From Tragulus kanchil (taxonomy: Eukaryota; Chordata; Mammalia; Artiodactyla; Tragulidae): DNA of 64,000 nt. Position numbers and translations under genes: made by a program. Positions 22,431-33,492 of the stretch are shown here, in pieces. Under the pieces are notes generated by a model. The model saw nothing but the letters and a program-made list of their open reading frames with translations. It ran no database searches and had not been told where the DNA came from. The stretch covers positions 252,709,330 to 252,773,329 of the forward strand of contig JAIOJX010000026.1 of the NCBI GenBank assembly GCA_022376925.1. The letters are read 5' to 3'. Position 1 is the stretch's first letter; every line of letters begins with the position of its first letter.

Positions 22431-23029
22431 CTAACCAAGGTATCAGGTTAACATCACTAGCATTGATAGCATCTCTCTGACATAATGTGAGATGAGAAGG
22501 GTACTTCACCTCTATAGTACTCTTACCCCTTAAGCCCAGGCTAATTATGAGAAATAAGACAAACCAAAATTGAGAGACATCCTAGAAATATTTCACCAAG
22601 ACCCCTCAAAAATATTTAAGTCATGAAGAATAAGGAAAGAATGAGACTGTCACAGAGCAGGAGAGATTTAGAAATACGATGAATTAAATGCAATGTGGTA
22701 TCCTGGATTGGATGTTGGAGCAGAAAACGGACATTACAGGACAAATTAGTGAAATGTGATTCAAGTCTGGAGTTTGGAGGACAATTCATGGAAAATGGGT
22801 GAAATTTACTGAGGTTAACAATAATGAACCAACATTGGTTTCTTAGTTTTGAAAAATGTACAAACAGTAATTTAAAATTACATCAGAAGAAACTGAAATT
22901 GGGTGAAGGTGCACTACCTTTTCAACTTTTCCATAAATCTTATTCTAAAATAAAAGGTTTGTTTCTTAAAAAGTACAAAGAATTTCCATACATACTTTAG
23001 ATACACATTTTACCGCATTTGCCTCATCA
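22431..23029. other. Unassigned AT-rich DNA
   Basis: No gene or named repeat was recognised. Repeated at 23577-24174 by D9. Contains no ORF above ~60 codons of interest. Confidence 0.5.
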
Positions 23030-24174
23030 AATAAGTTGGGGAGAAGAGTCAAATCTTACCTACAGAGGAATCCAAATAATATGCAGAAATTCTATCCAAA
23101 AGGTCAAGCTTACACCTGCTCACTGCCCCTGCATTTGAGAGGGGGCTGGTGTTAGTGATGGATGCCCTTACAGACTGAGGGGAAAAAGTGGAACTTCACA
23201 AAAGAGAAACTTAGAAGACACTTCCGGGCTTCCCCTGGTGGTCCAGTGGGTAAGGACACCGCCTTGCAGTGCAAGGGGCGCCGGTTCGAGCCCTGGCCTG
23301 GGAAGATCCCACGTGCCGCGGAGCGGCTGGACTGATGTGTCCAATCACCGAGCCGGAGCTCTGGAGCGCATATGCCCAGAGCCGGTGCTGTGCGACGACA
23401 GACGCCACCGCGATGGGAGGCCCACAGGAGCCAAAGAAGCGAAGAGGAATGAAAACAGAAAAATGAAAGACCAATAGAAGTGGCCCGCCCGCCCCCTACC
23501 CCCCCACCCCAACCCCCGCCCAAAGTAAATAAATAAATAAATCTTTAAAAAAAAAAAAAAAAAGAAGACACTTCCCTAACCAAGGTATCAGGTTAACATC
23601 ACTAGCATTGATAGCATCTCTCTGACATAATGTGAGATGAGAAGGGTACTTCACCTCTATAGTACTCTTACCCCTTAAGCCCAGGCTAATTATGAGAAAT
23701 AAGACAAACCAAAATTGAGAGACATCCTAGAAATATTTCACCAAGACCCCTCAAAAATATTTAAGTCATGAAGAATAAGGAAAGAATGAGACTGTCACAG
23801 AGCAGGAGAGATTTAGAAATACGATGAATTAAATGCAATGTGGTATCCTGGATTGGATGTTGGAGCAGAAAACGGACATTACAGGACAAATTAGTGAAAT
23901 GTGATTCAAGTCTGGAGTTTGGAGGACAATTCATGGAAAATGGGTGAAATTTACTGAGGTTAACAATAATGAACCAACATTGGTTTCTTAGTTTTGAAAA
24001 ATGTACAAACAGTAATTTAAAATTACATCAGAAGAAACTGAAATTGGGTGAAGGTGCACTACCTTTTCAACTTTTCCATAAATCTTATTCTAAAATAAAA
24101 GGTTTGTTTCTTAAAAAGTACAAAGAATTTCCATACATACTTTAGATACACATTTTACCGCATTTGCCTCATCA

Positions 24175-26195
24175 ATCTCTTTCTCTTCCTCCTATAGATT
24201 TTTTCTGAATTTGTTAACAAGCTACAGGGATCATTCCCCTTTACTCCTGAATATTTCTGTGTATTTCCTTAAAAAGTATATTTATCAAAATAAGGCATTA
24301 TCATTAATACAGTACTATCCAATCTAAAGACCTTTACATTTTAACAACTGTTTAATTAATGTCCTTGATAACAAGAATAGAATAAAATCATAAAATGAAA
24401 TGTTTCTGTCTTGGTCCATGATCTATTCCCAGATAAGAATTGTAGTTAATGTCATAGTTCTTTGGTATTCTTTGATCTGGAAAAAGTTTCTCATTCTTTG
24501 TCTTTCTTGACCTTGACATTTTTAAAGAACATTGGCCATTTAAATGCCCCTCAATTTGAGTTTGACTGATGTCTCAGGTTTAAATTCAGGTGATATATTT
24601 GTGCAGGACTGCCACAGAAGTGTTATGCTTTTTTCAGTGCATTCTATCAAGATGCATGATGCCTATTTGTCCCAATAATAACATTAATTCTGACAACACT
24701 AAAGGTGATGTCTCCACTGTAAAGTTGCAATTTTTTCCATTAATGAATACTAAGTATCCTATAGGGAAGCTATTTTGACACTTCAAAAATATCCTCTTGT
24801 CATCATTTCTTCATGTATTAGTTGTAGGATCCATTGATGATTCATGCCAGAAAAAATCCTGGCTATTTTTAATATACTTGCATTTCCATATGAATTCTAT
24901 ATCCACTTGTCTAGCTCCATTTTTTTTAAAAAAAGCAGTACATATTTTATTGAAATTATATTAAAATTATAAATTAGGGAGAACTGTGTTTCTATTGGCT
25001 CAAATAAAGTTTTGTTTCTTTCAGAAGTGTTTTTCTACATGCATTACATTTATTCTCAAGTATTTTATCATTTTGTGTTGTTATTTAACTGGGGTTTTCC
25101 CTACCACTCCAATCATTTAACTGGTAAATATCTGTGTGTGTAAACAGTATTGAGCCCTGAATGCTAATTTTATGCTAGGTACATATTATTTTATTATTTG
25201 TGTTAGTTTTATTATCGATTCTCTAAGGGCATGAGTCTACAGGCTTTTTTGTACAGTCTCAGAATATTTTCATCTTTCTGGGCCAAACTGCTTCTGTCAC
25301 AACTATACAGTTCTCCAAGTGTAGGGCAAAAGTGGCTAGAGCCTATATACAAACAGAATGACGCAATCAGATGTGGCTGTCAGGCTACTTGGCTGATCTA
25401 TGCTCTAGGGTTTTCACATACACTGTCATTCCATGGTTAAACACAGTTAGGTTGATTTCTTAATTTCCAAATTGTTATGCCTCTTCTGAACCACTCTCAC
25501 TCAATTGCCTTGACTAATATCTCCAGTAAAATGTTGGATAGTAGTGAAGTTACTAAATATCCTTCATTTCTGATGGCAATAGTAATTACACACATACACA
25601 CATGAAAGCATAAATCACAGAGTAATGAGTGATTTGAAAAGTGGTTTCTTCAACCTAACTGTCCACTAACAGATGAATGCATAAAGAAGGTGTGGCAAAT
25701 ATACACAATGGAATATTACTCAGCCACCAAAAAAATAATGAAATAATGTCATTTGCAGCAACATGGATGGACCGGGTTCATACTAAGCAAAGCAAGTCAG
25801 AAAGAGAAAGACAAATACCGCATGATATCATTTATACGTGGAACCTAAAATATGACACAAATTATGTTTCTTGCTGTCTTTTCATTTTCTAGATGGTATC
25901 ATCTGAAGCACACAAATATTAAATTTTGATGTCCAATTAAACTACTTTTCTTTGGTTGATTAGGCTTGAAGTTACCACGTCTAAAAAAGCCACTGCTAAA
26001 TCAGGATGATTTATACCTGTTTCCTTCTGAGAATCTTACATATAGATCTTTGATTCATTTTAAGGTAATTTTTGAGCACAATATGATATTTTCATCAACT
26101 ACCTTCTTTTTATCCTCACTTTCTATTTTCTTTTTAAATGACTTTTATACAATTCAAGTTGCTGTCACTTCTGCATGCATGTGAATAGAACTGGC
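24175..26195 (-). mobile_element. Old L1M, minus strand (3' UTR into ORF2)
   Basis: 24540-24880 resembles the L1MC/L1ME 3' UTR ('GACTGATGTCTCAGG', 'GGACTGCCACAGAAGTG', 'TTTGTCCCAATAATAAC', 'TCCACTGTAAAGTTGC'). 24900-25600 is reverse-strand ORF2 ('GAGAACTGTGTTTCTATTG', 'TTTCAGAAGTGTTTTTC', 'CTAATATCTCCAGTAAAATG'). 25900-26190 is another L1 reverse segment. Inside, 25645-25860 is a plus-strand L1 3'-end fragment ('CAATGGAATATTACTCAGCC', 'GCAACATGGATGGACC'), so more than one insertion is layered. All are decayed. Confidence 0.65.
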
Positions 26196-27281
26196 CATTT
26201 AACTGGTAAATATCTGTGTGTGTAAACAGTATTGAGCCCTGAATGCTAATTTTATGCTAGGTACATATTATTTTATTATTTGTGTTAGTTTTATTATCGA
26301 TTCTCTAAGGGCATGAGTCTACAGGCTTTTTTGTACAGTCTCAGAATATTTTCATCTTTCTGGGCCAAACTGCTTCTGTCACAACTATACAGTTCTCCAA
26401 GTGTAGGGCAAAAGTGGCTAGAGCCTATATACAAACAGAATGACGCAATCAGATGTGGCTGTCAGGCTACTTGGCTGATCTATGCTCTAGGGTTTTCACA
26501 TACACTGTCATTCCATGGTTAAACACAGTTAGGTTGATTTCTTAATTTCCAAATTGTTATGCCTCTTCTGAACCACTCTCACTCAATTGCCTTGACTAAT
26601 ATCTCCAGTAAAATGTTGGATAGTAGTGAAGTTACTAAATATCCTTCATTTCTGATGGCAATAGTAATTACACACATACACACATGAAAGCATAAATCAC
26701 AGAGTAATGAGTGATTTGAAAAGTGGTTTCTTCAACCTAACTGTCCACTAACAGATGAATGCATAAAGAAGGTGTGGCAAATATACACAATGGAATATTA
26801 CTCAGCCACCAAAAAAATAATGAAATAATGTCATTTGCAGCAACATGGATGGACCGGGTTCATACTAAGCAAAGCAAGTCAGAAAGAGAAAGACAAATAC
26901 CGCATGATATCATTTATACGTGGAACCTAAAATATGACACAAATTATGTTTCTTGCTGTCTTTTCATTTTCTAGATGGTATCATCTGAAGCACACAAATA
27001 TTAAATTTTGATGTCCAATTAAACTACTTTTCTTTGGTTGATTAGGCTTGAAGTTACCACGTCTAAAAAAGCCACTGCTAAATCAGGATGATTTATACCT
27101 GTTTCCTTCTGAGAATCTTACATATAGATCTTTGATTCATTTTAAGGTAATTTTTGAGCACAATATGATATTTTCATCAACTACCTTCTTTTTATCCTCA
27201 CTTTCTATTTTCTTTTTAAATGACTTTTATACAATTCAAGTTGCTGTCACTTCTGCATGCATGTGAATAGAACTGGCCATT
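25114..27281. repeat. Direct duplication D10, ~1.08-kb unit
   Basis: Bases 25114-26195 recur as 26196-27281, offset 1082, with essentially no internal differences. The join has a 6-bp shared CATTTA/CATTTG context at 26195/26196. Confidence 0.95.
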
Positions 27282-27307
27282 TGGGGACATTTATAAGATT
27301 TCTAGTT

Positions 27308-27436
27308 TCTGGGGGGATGGGGACCATGGATATGCATATGACTGATCTGGAACATACACGTCTGTACAAAACTCTGTAAAACCTTTAAAATAAAGAATAA
27401 TAAAAAAAAGGCATATACATTAAAAAAAAAAAAAAA
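27308..27436 (+). mobile_element. Ultra-short L1 3'-end insertion with TSD
   Basis: About 75 bp of L1 3' UTR ('GGATATGCATATGACTGATCTGG', 'AAAACTCTGTAAAACC'), AATAAAG, then two A-rich runs. Perfect 12-bp target-site duplication AGATTTCTAGTT (27296-27307, 27437-27448). The double A-tail (separated by GGCATATACATT) could be a 3' transduction or tail slippage. Confidence 0.85.
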
Positions 27437-27448
27437 AGATTTCTAGTT

Positions 27449-28566
27449 GCAAAAATGTCCTTGGCTTTAGGTAAAGTATGGTTTCTTTACTGATTAGATG
27501 CAGGGATTCGGTAGTGTGAATAATTTGCCCCTCTATTTTTGAAAAATATTTTTCCTTGCAAGATCCTAAATTTTCTTCTCTCACTTCTTTAACTTTTTAG
27601 TTTCCAAAAGGCATTTCTCATTTCCTTTTTAACCCTCTTCTCTCCAAAAGAGCTGCCTTACCAAAACTGTCTCTTTGAGTCCTATGCAAACCTGTAAGTC
27701 ACTTTTCTGTATTCTATTCTTGTCTATCAGGATGTCTTTCAGTATTTGGAGAGAAACTAATTTTCCTGGAAATGATTTTAGATCAGCCTTAAAGACTTCA
27801 ATTAATTTCCCTCTTATTCTGTGTAATTTTTCCCTGACCACCCTTACTCTCCACCAAGGCTTGCACAGAGTATGAATGATTTTGTATTGATTTTTCTACT
27901 TAGAGATAATCTTAAATTTGAATATTCTCTGTGTTCTAGTAATGCTAAGACCTGGGTTATATGTAGTTATGTTCTTTATTGTTTTTTGAAAGATGCATGG
28001 GGAAATTCAGATTCATGAATTTGTTATAACTTCAGTTACATAACTTTTTAATATATTTACAAGTATTTTGTTTGTTTTTCCTAGATGAAAGACTGTTGGC
28101 TTCTTAGAGGTTTGGATTATATTTACTCTAGTACTGCAATAACAATATTGAGGATGATACTGAAAATGGCTTATCTTCATTGACTCAACGCTCAATATAC
28201 TATAAGGTGAATTCTTATTAAAGATACTGTTCTTCTTCCATGATATTTAAACATCTAATAAATGAAGTGTAATCTAATCAGTTAGGACAATAGTAGAAGA
28301 AAAACACTGTTAACTAAAATACAAAATAATTCAAAAATCCTATACATAAAGGGAGCTACTTTCTTTTGTTTACAGTTCTATTTCCACTGGGAAATTAATT
28401 TTTCTTTATATATTCAAGCTTTATAAAATAGTAGTTTATTACAGGATCTATATGAGAGACTATTTGATTCATGGTCTATGCTACTTTGGGCTTTTCTTGG
28501 GTTTTGCTTACCAGAACAGAGCCCATGTCAAAACCTAATGACAATGATATTAAAAATATCAAATGA
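27449..28566. other. Unassigned AT-rich DNA
   Basis: No recognised gene. A 70-codon open frame on the minus strand (27629-27841) is protein-like in composition but has no motif I recognise and no flanking gene structure. From 27880 the sequence is the first copy of D11. Confidence 0.4.
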
Positions 28567-30099
28567 GGGCTTCCTACCCTGGTAACCAGCGGTAGAGTTT
28601 TACTGCCAATGCAGGAAAAACAGGTTCAATCCCTGATCTGGGAGATTTCTCATGCTGTGGAACAACTGAGCCCGTAAGCCACAACTATTAAGCCTGTGCT
28701 CTAGAGCCTTGGAGCTGCAACTATTGAGCCCATGTGCTGCAACTACTGAAGCTTGTGTGCCCTAGAGCCTGAGTTCCACAACAAGAGAAGTCACTTCAAC
28801 AAGAAGCCTGATGACCTCAACTAGAGAGTAGCCCCCACTCCCTGTAACTAGAGAAGAGCCTGCAGCAGCGGTGAAAATCCAGAATAGCCAAAACTAAATA
28901 AATAAAATTTTAAAAATATGTATCAAATGAAATTGTTGTTGTTGAGCCACTAACTTGTGTCTGACTCTTTTGTGAGCCTGTGGCTATATTTTTGTATTGA
29001 TTTTTCTACTTAGAGATAATCTTAAATTTGAATATTCTCTGTGTTCTAGTAATGCTAAGACCTGGGTTATATGTAGTTATGTTCTTTATTGTTTTTTGAA
29101 AGATGCATGGGGAAATTCAGATTCATGAATTTGTTATAACTTCAGTTACATAACTTTTTAATATATTTACAAGTATTTTGTTTGTTTTTCCTAGATGAAA
29201 GACTGTTGGCTTCTTAGAGGTTTGGATTATATTTACTCTAGTACTGCAATAACAATATTGAGGATGATACTGAAAATGGCTTATCTTCATTGACTCAACG
29301 CTCAATATACTATAAGGTGAATTCTTATTAAAGATACTGTTCTTCTTCCATGATATTTAAACATCTAATAAATGAAGTGTAATCTAATCAGTTAGGACAA
29401 TAGTAGAAGAAAAACACTGTTAACTAAAATACAAAATAATTCAAAAATCCTATACATAAAGGGAGCTACTTTCTTTTGTTTACAGTTCTATTTCCACTGG
29501 GAAATTAATTTTTCTTTATATATTCAAGCTTTATAAAATAGTAGTTTATTACAGGATCTATATGAGAGACTATTTGATTCATGGTCTATGCTACTTTGGG
29601 CTTTTCTTGGGTTTTGCTTACCAGAACAGAGCCCATGTCAAAACCTAATGACAATGATATTAAAAATATCAAATGAGGGCTTCCTACCCTGGTAACCAGT
29701 GGTAGAGTTTGCCTGCCAATGCAGGAAACACAGGTTCAATCCCTGATCTGGGGAGATTTCTCATGCTGTGGAACAACTGAGCCCGTAAGCCACAACTATT
29801 AAGCCTGTGCTCTAGAGCCTTGGAGCTGCAACTATTGAGCCCATGTGCTGCAACTACTGAAGCTTGTGTGCCCTAGAGCCTGAGTTCCACAACAAGAGAA
29901 GTCACTTCAACAAGAAGCCTGATGACCTCAACTAGAGAGTAGCCCCCACTCCCTGTAACTAGAGAAGAGCCTGCAGCAGCGGTGAAAATCCAGAATAGCC
30001 AAAACTAAATAAATAAAATTTTAAAAATATGTATCAAATGAAATTGTTGTTGTTGAGCCACTAACTTGTGTCTGACTCTTTTGTGAGCCTGTGGCTATA
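27880..30099. repeat. Direct duplication D11, ~1.11-kb unit
   Basis: Bases 27880-28989 recur as 28990-30099, offset 1110. It includes a complete CHR SINE and the first 60 bp of a BovA SINE, both printed twice. Differences cluster in the SINE head (28585-28620 versus 29697-29730). Confidence 0.95.
28568..28920 (+). mobile_element. CHR-type SINE (full-length, ~350 bp)
   Basis: Head 'GGGCTTCCTACCCTGGTAACC', B-box 'GGTTCAATCCCTGAT', body with repeated 'CAACTATTGAGCCC', 'CAACTACTGAAGC', 'CACAACAAGAGAAG', and end 'CCAAAACTAAATAAATAAAATTTT'. Flanking ATCAAATGA on both sides fits a target-site duplication. Duplicate at 29678-30030. Confidence 0.85.
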
Positions 30100-30262
30100 G
30101 CCTGTCAGGCTTACCTGTCCATGGGATTTCTCAGGCAAGAATACTCGAGTAGGTTGCCATTTACTTCTCCAGGGAATCTTCTCGACTCAGGGATTTAAGC
30201 CAGGTCTCCTGCATTGACAGGTGGATTCTTTACTGCTGATGTAGATGGCACTTCCTACCACA
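30035..30262 (-). mobile_element. BovA/Bov-tA SINE, minus strand
   Basis: Reverse-strand signature: 'TTGTGTCTGACTCTTTTGTGAG', 'CCATGGGATTTCTCAGGCAAG', 'GAGTAGGTTGCCATTTAC', 'TCTCCAGGGAATCTTC', 'GTCTCCTGCATTGACAGGTGG'. Begins with a GTT repeat (the SINE tail). Its first 60 bp also appear at 28932-28989 because D11 ends inside it. Confidence 0.85.
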
Positions 30263-30439
30263 AACACTATTTAAATAACAAAGTGTGGCCGATTCAAATA
30301 TACTAACTTTTTCTCTAATATCAGACTTGTAATTTATAAAATAATATAATTTATAATTATAAAAGACTGTTACTAATTGTAAGTTCAATTTAACAGAATC
30401 TTTTCATAATATTTATTTACTATTACTATTTATTACGAT

Positions 30440-30658
30440 TTGTGTGCATGTGTATTCAGTCCTGTCTGACTCTTTGCGACCCTATGGACTGTAGGACTGC
30501 AAGGCTCCTCTGTCCATGGGATTTTCCAGGCAAAAACACCATAGTGGTTTGCCATTTCCTACTCCAGGGGATCTTCCAAAACCAGGGAATCAAACCCATG
30601 ACTCCTATGTCTCCTATATTTTAGGCATGCTCTTTACCACTGAACCATGGAGGAATTG
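30440..30658 (-). mobile_element. Bov-tA SINE, minus strand
   Basis: 'CTGTCTGACTCTTTGCGACC', 'CTCCTCTGTCCATGGGATTTTCC', 'GTTTGCCATTTCCTACTCCAG', 'CTTTACCACTGAACCATGG'. Diverged relative to the neighbour at 30035. The 180 bp between the two SINEs is AT-rich and unassigned. Confidence 0.82.
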
Positions 30659-30663
30659 GGCTT

Positions 30664-30852
30664 CTAGGACAGAGATTTGATGGCTTAAGCAACAGATATC
30701 TATCACAATTCTGGATGCAAGGGAGTCCAGGATCAAAGTACCTGTATGTTGAGGCTCCACTTTCTGGTTTGGAGACAATTACTTTCTCACTGTATGCCCA
30801 CAAGACTCTCTCTTCCTCTTATAAAGGTACTAATTCCATTATGAGGATGCCA
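30664..30852 (+). repeat. Old interspersed repeat, left half (split by BovB)
   Basis: Reads like a widely known mammalian repeat ('GGCTTAAGCAACAGATAT', 'CACAATTCTGGATGCAAGGG', 'AGTCCAGGATCAAAG', 'CTTCCTCTTATAAAGG'). It resumes after the BovB at about 34086-34200 ('CTCCCAAAGGTACCGCCTCC', 'CATATGAATTTATGGGG'). I do not name the family. The split shows BovB inserted later. Confidence 0.55.
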
Positions 30853-31164
30853 CTGTTGTTGTTGTTGCAAGTTGTCTCTGACTCTTTGCCACACCATGAA
30901 CACCAGGTTTCTCTGTCCTTCACTATCTCCCAGATTTGAGTCAAACTCATGTCCATTGAGTCAGTGATGCCATCTAACTATTTCATTTTCTGTTGCTCCC
31001 TTCTCCTCTTGCCTTTATTCTTTACCAGCATCAGTCCTTTCCAGGGAGTTGGCTCTTTGCATCAGTTGGCCACATATTGAGGCTTCAGCTTCAGCATCAG
31101 TCCTTCCAATGAACATTCAGGGCTGATTTTCTTTAGGATTGACTGGTTTGACCGCCTTGCAGTC

Positions 31165-33492
31165 CAAGGAACTCTCAAGAGTCTTCTCCAGAACCACAGT
31201 TTGAAAGCATTACTTTTTCAGTGCTCAGGCTTCTTTATGGTCCAATTCTCACATCTATACATCAGCAAAGTGATGTCTCTGCTCTTTAATACAGTGTCTG
31301 GCTTGTTGTAGCTTTTCTGCCAAGGAGCAAGCAAATTTTGTGCCTGCAGTCACAGTCCATTGTGATTTTAGAGCCCAAGAAAAGAAAATCTGTCACTGTT
31401 CCCACTTTATCCCCTTCTGTTTGCCATGAAGTGATGGGACTAGATGGCATGATCTTAGTTTTTTAAATGTTGAGTTTTTTTAGGCCAGCTTTTTTACTCT
31501 TCTCTTTTACCCTCATCAAGAGGCTTTTTAGTTCCTCTTCACTTTCTGCCATTAGCATGGCATCATCTGCGTATCTCAGGTTGTTGATATTTCTCCCGGC
31601 AATCTTGATTCTATCTTGTGAGTCATCCAGGCCAGCATTATGATGTACTCTCCATGTAAGTTAAATAGGAGGGTGACAATAAAATAGCCTTTCCCAGCTT
31701 TGAACCAGTCCGTTGTTCCATGTCTGGTTTTTCTTTCCTTTTTTTTTTTTTTGGCCACTACTATTGGTCTTCATTTATTTATCTTTGTTTTTTGGCCTAT
31801 GTGGGCCTCCCATCACAGTAGCCTCTTTCGCTGCAGAGTACTGGCTCTGGGCATATGTGCCCTAGAGCTCTGGCTCGGTAATTGGACACATCGGTCCAGC
31901 CCCTCTGTGGCACATGGGATCTTCCCAGGCCAGGGATCGAACTGGCGCCCCTTGCACTGCAAGGTGGTGTCCTGACCCACTGGACCACCAGGGAAGCCCC
32001 CATGTCTGGTTTTAATTGCTCCTTCTTGTCCTGCATACTGGTTTCTTAGGAGAAAGCTAAGCTGGTCTGGTATTCCCATCTCTTTAAGAGTTTTCCACAC
32101 TTTGTTGTGATCCACATAGTCAAATGCTTTAGCATAGTCAATGAAGCAGATGGTTTTTTTTGCAATTCCCTTGTCCTTTCAAAGATCCAATGAATGCTAG
32201 CAACTGTATCTCTGGTTCCTCTGCTTTTTCTAAATTCAGCTTGTACATGTGGGTCATTAAGACATTTTTGTATAGTTCTGTGTATTCTTGCCACTTCTTC
32301 TTAGTCTCTTCTGCTGTTTGGCTTAGTCCAAGGAACTCTTTCAAGAGTTCCCTTCCCCAAAGGAACCAACCCAGTTTGAAAGCATTATTTTTTCAGTGCT
32401 CAGGCTTCTTTATGGTCCAATTCTCACATCTATACATCAGCAAAGTGATGTCTCTGCTCTTTAATACAGTGTCTGGCTTGTTGTAGCTTTTCTGCCAAGG
32501 AGCAAGCAAATTTTGTGCCTGCAGTCACAGTCCATTGTGATTTTAGAGCCCAAGAAAAGAAAATCTGTCACTGTTCCCACTTTATCCCCTTCTGTTTGCC
32601 ATGAAGTGATGGGACTAGATGGCATGATCTTAGTTTTTTAAATGTTGAGTTTTTTTAGGCCAGCTTTTTTACTCTTCTCTTTTACCCTCATCAAGAGGCT
32701 TTTTAGTTCCTCTTCACTTTCTGCCATTAGCATGGCATCATCTGCGTATCTCAGGTTGTTGATATTTCTCCCGGCAATCTTGATTCTATCTTGTGAGTCA
32801 TCCAGGCCAGCATTATGATGTACTCTCCATGTAAGTTAAATAGGAGGGTGACAATAAAATAGCCTTTCCCAGCTTTGAACCAGTCCGTTGTTCCATGTCT
32901 GGTTTTTCTTTCCTTTTTTTTTTTTTGGCCACTACTATTGGTCTTCATTTATTTATCTTTGTTTTTTGGCCTATGTGGGCCTCCCATCACAGTAGCCTCT
33001 TTCGCTGCAGAGTACTGGCTCTGGGCATATGTGCCCTAGAGCTCTGGCTCGGTAATTGGACACATCGGTCCAGCCCCTCTGTGGCACATGGGATCTTCCC
33101 AGGCCAGGGATCGAACTGGCGCCCCTTGCACTGCAAGGTGGTGTCCTGACCCACTGGACCACCAGGGAAGCCCCCATGTCTGGTTTTAATTGCTCCTTCT
33201 TGTCCTGCATACTGGTTTCTTAGGAGAAAGCTAAGCTGGTCTGGTATTCCCATCTCTTTAAGAGTTTTCCACACTTTGTTGTGATCCACATAGTCAAATG
33301 CTTTAGCATAGTCAATGAAGCAGATGGTTTTTTTTGCAATTCCCTTGTCCTTTCAAAGATCCAATGAATGCTAGCAACTGTATCTCTGGTTCCTCTGCTT
33401 TTTCTAAATTCAGCTTGTACATGTGGGTCATTAAGACATTTTTGTATAGTTCTGTGTATTCTTGCCACTTCTTCTTAGTCTCTTCTGCTGTT
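31165..33492. repeat. Direct duplication D12, ~1.17-kb unit
   Basis: Bases ~31165-32322 recur as ~32323-33492 (offset 1175, then 1174). The first ~50 bases of copy two (32325-32372) are a ragged version of 31165-31198 with extra bases. Then identity is near complete, including the enclosed SINE. Confidence 0.93.
31732..31999 (-). mobile_element. Young CCAAT-tail SINE in BovB, with TSD
   Basis: Minus-strand copy: poly-T, then 'GGCCACTACTATTGGTCTTC' (complement of the CCAAT module), the CHR-like body and the head ending 'CCACTGGACCACCAGGGAAG'. Perfect 14-bp target-site duplication CCATGTCTGGTTTT (31718-31731, 32000-32013). It lacks the long C-rich tract. Duplicate at about 32906-33173; a head fragment recurs at 34252-34279. 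Confidence 0.9.

Larger units (their letters stand above)
21884..24174. repeat. Direct duplication D9, ~1.15-kb unit
   Basis: Bases 21884-23029 recur as 23030-24174, offset 1146. The join falls at 'CCTCATCA|AATAAGTTGG'. The main differences lie in the C-rich tract of the enclosed SINE (22338-22377 versus 23484-23522). Confidence 0.95.

Noticed and set aside
27629..27841. 70-codon minus-strand open frame as a small gene
   Set aside because: No motif, no start context, no neighbouring exon. Possibly decayed repeat sequence.
31700..31975. Frames with W/H/C-rich text such as 'ASHHSSLFRCRVLALGICAL' recurring in many places
   Set aside because: They are translations of the antisense strand of the young SINE and recur wherever that SINE does.
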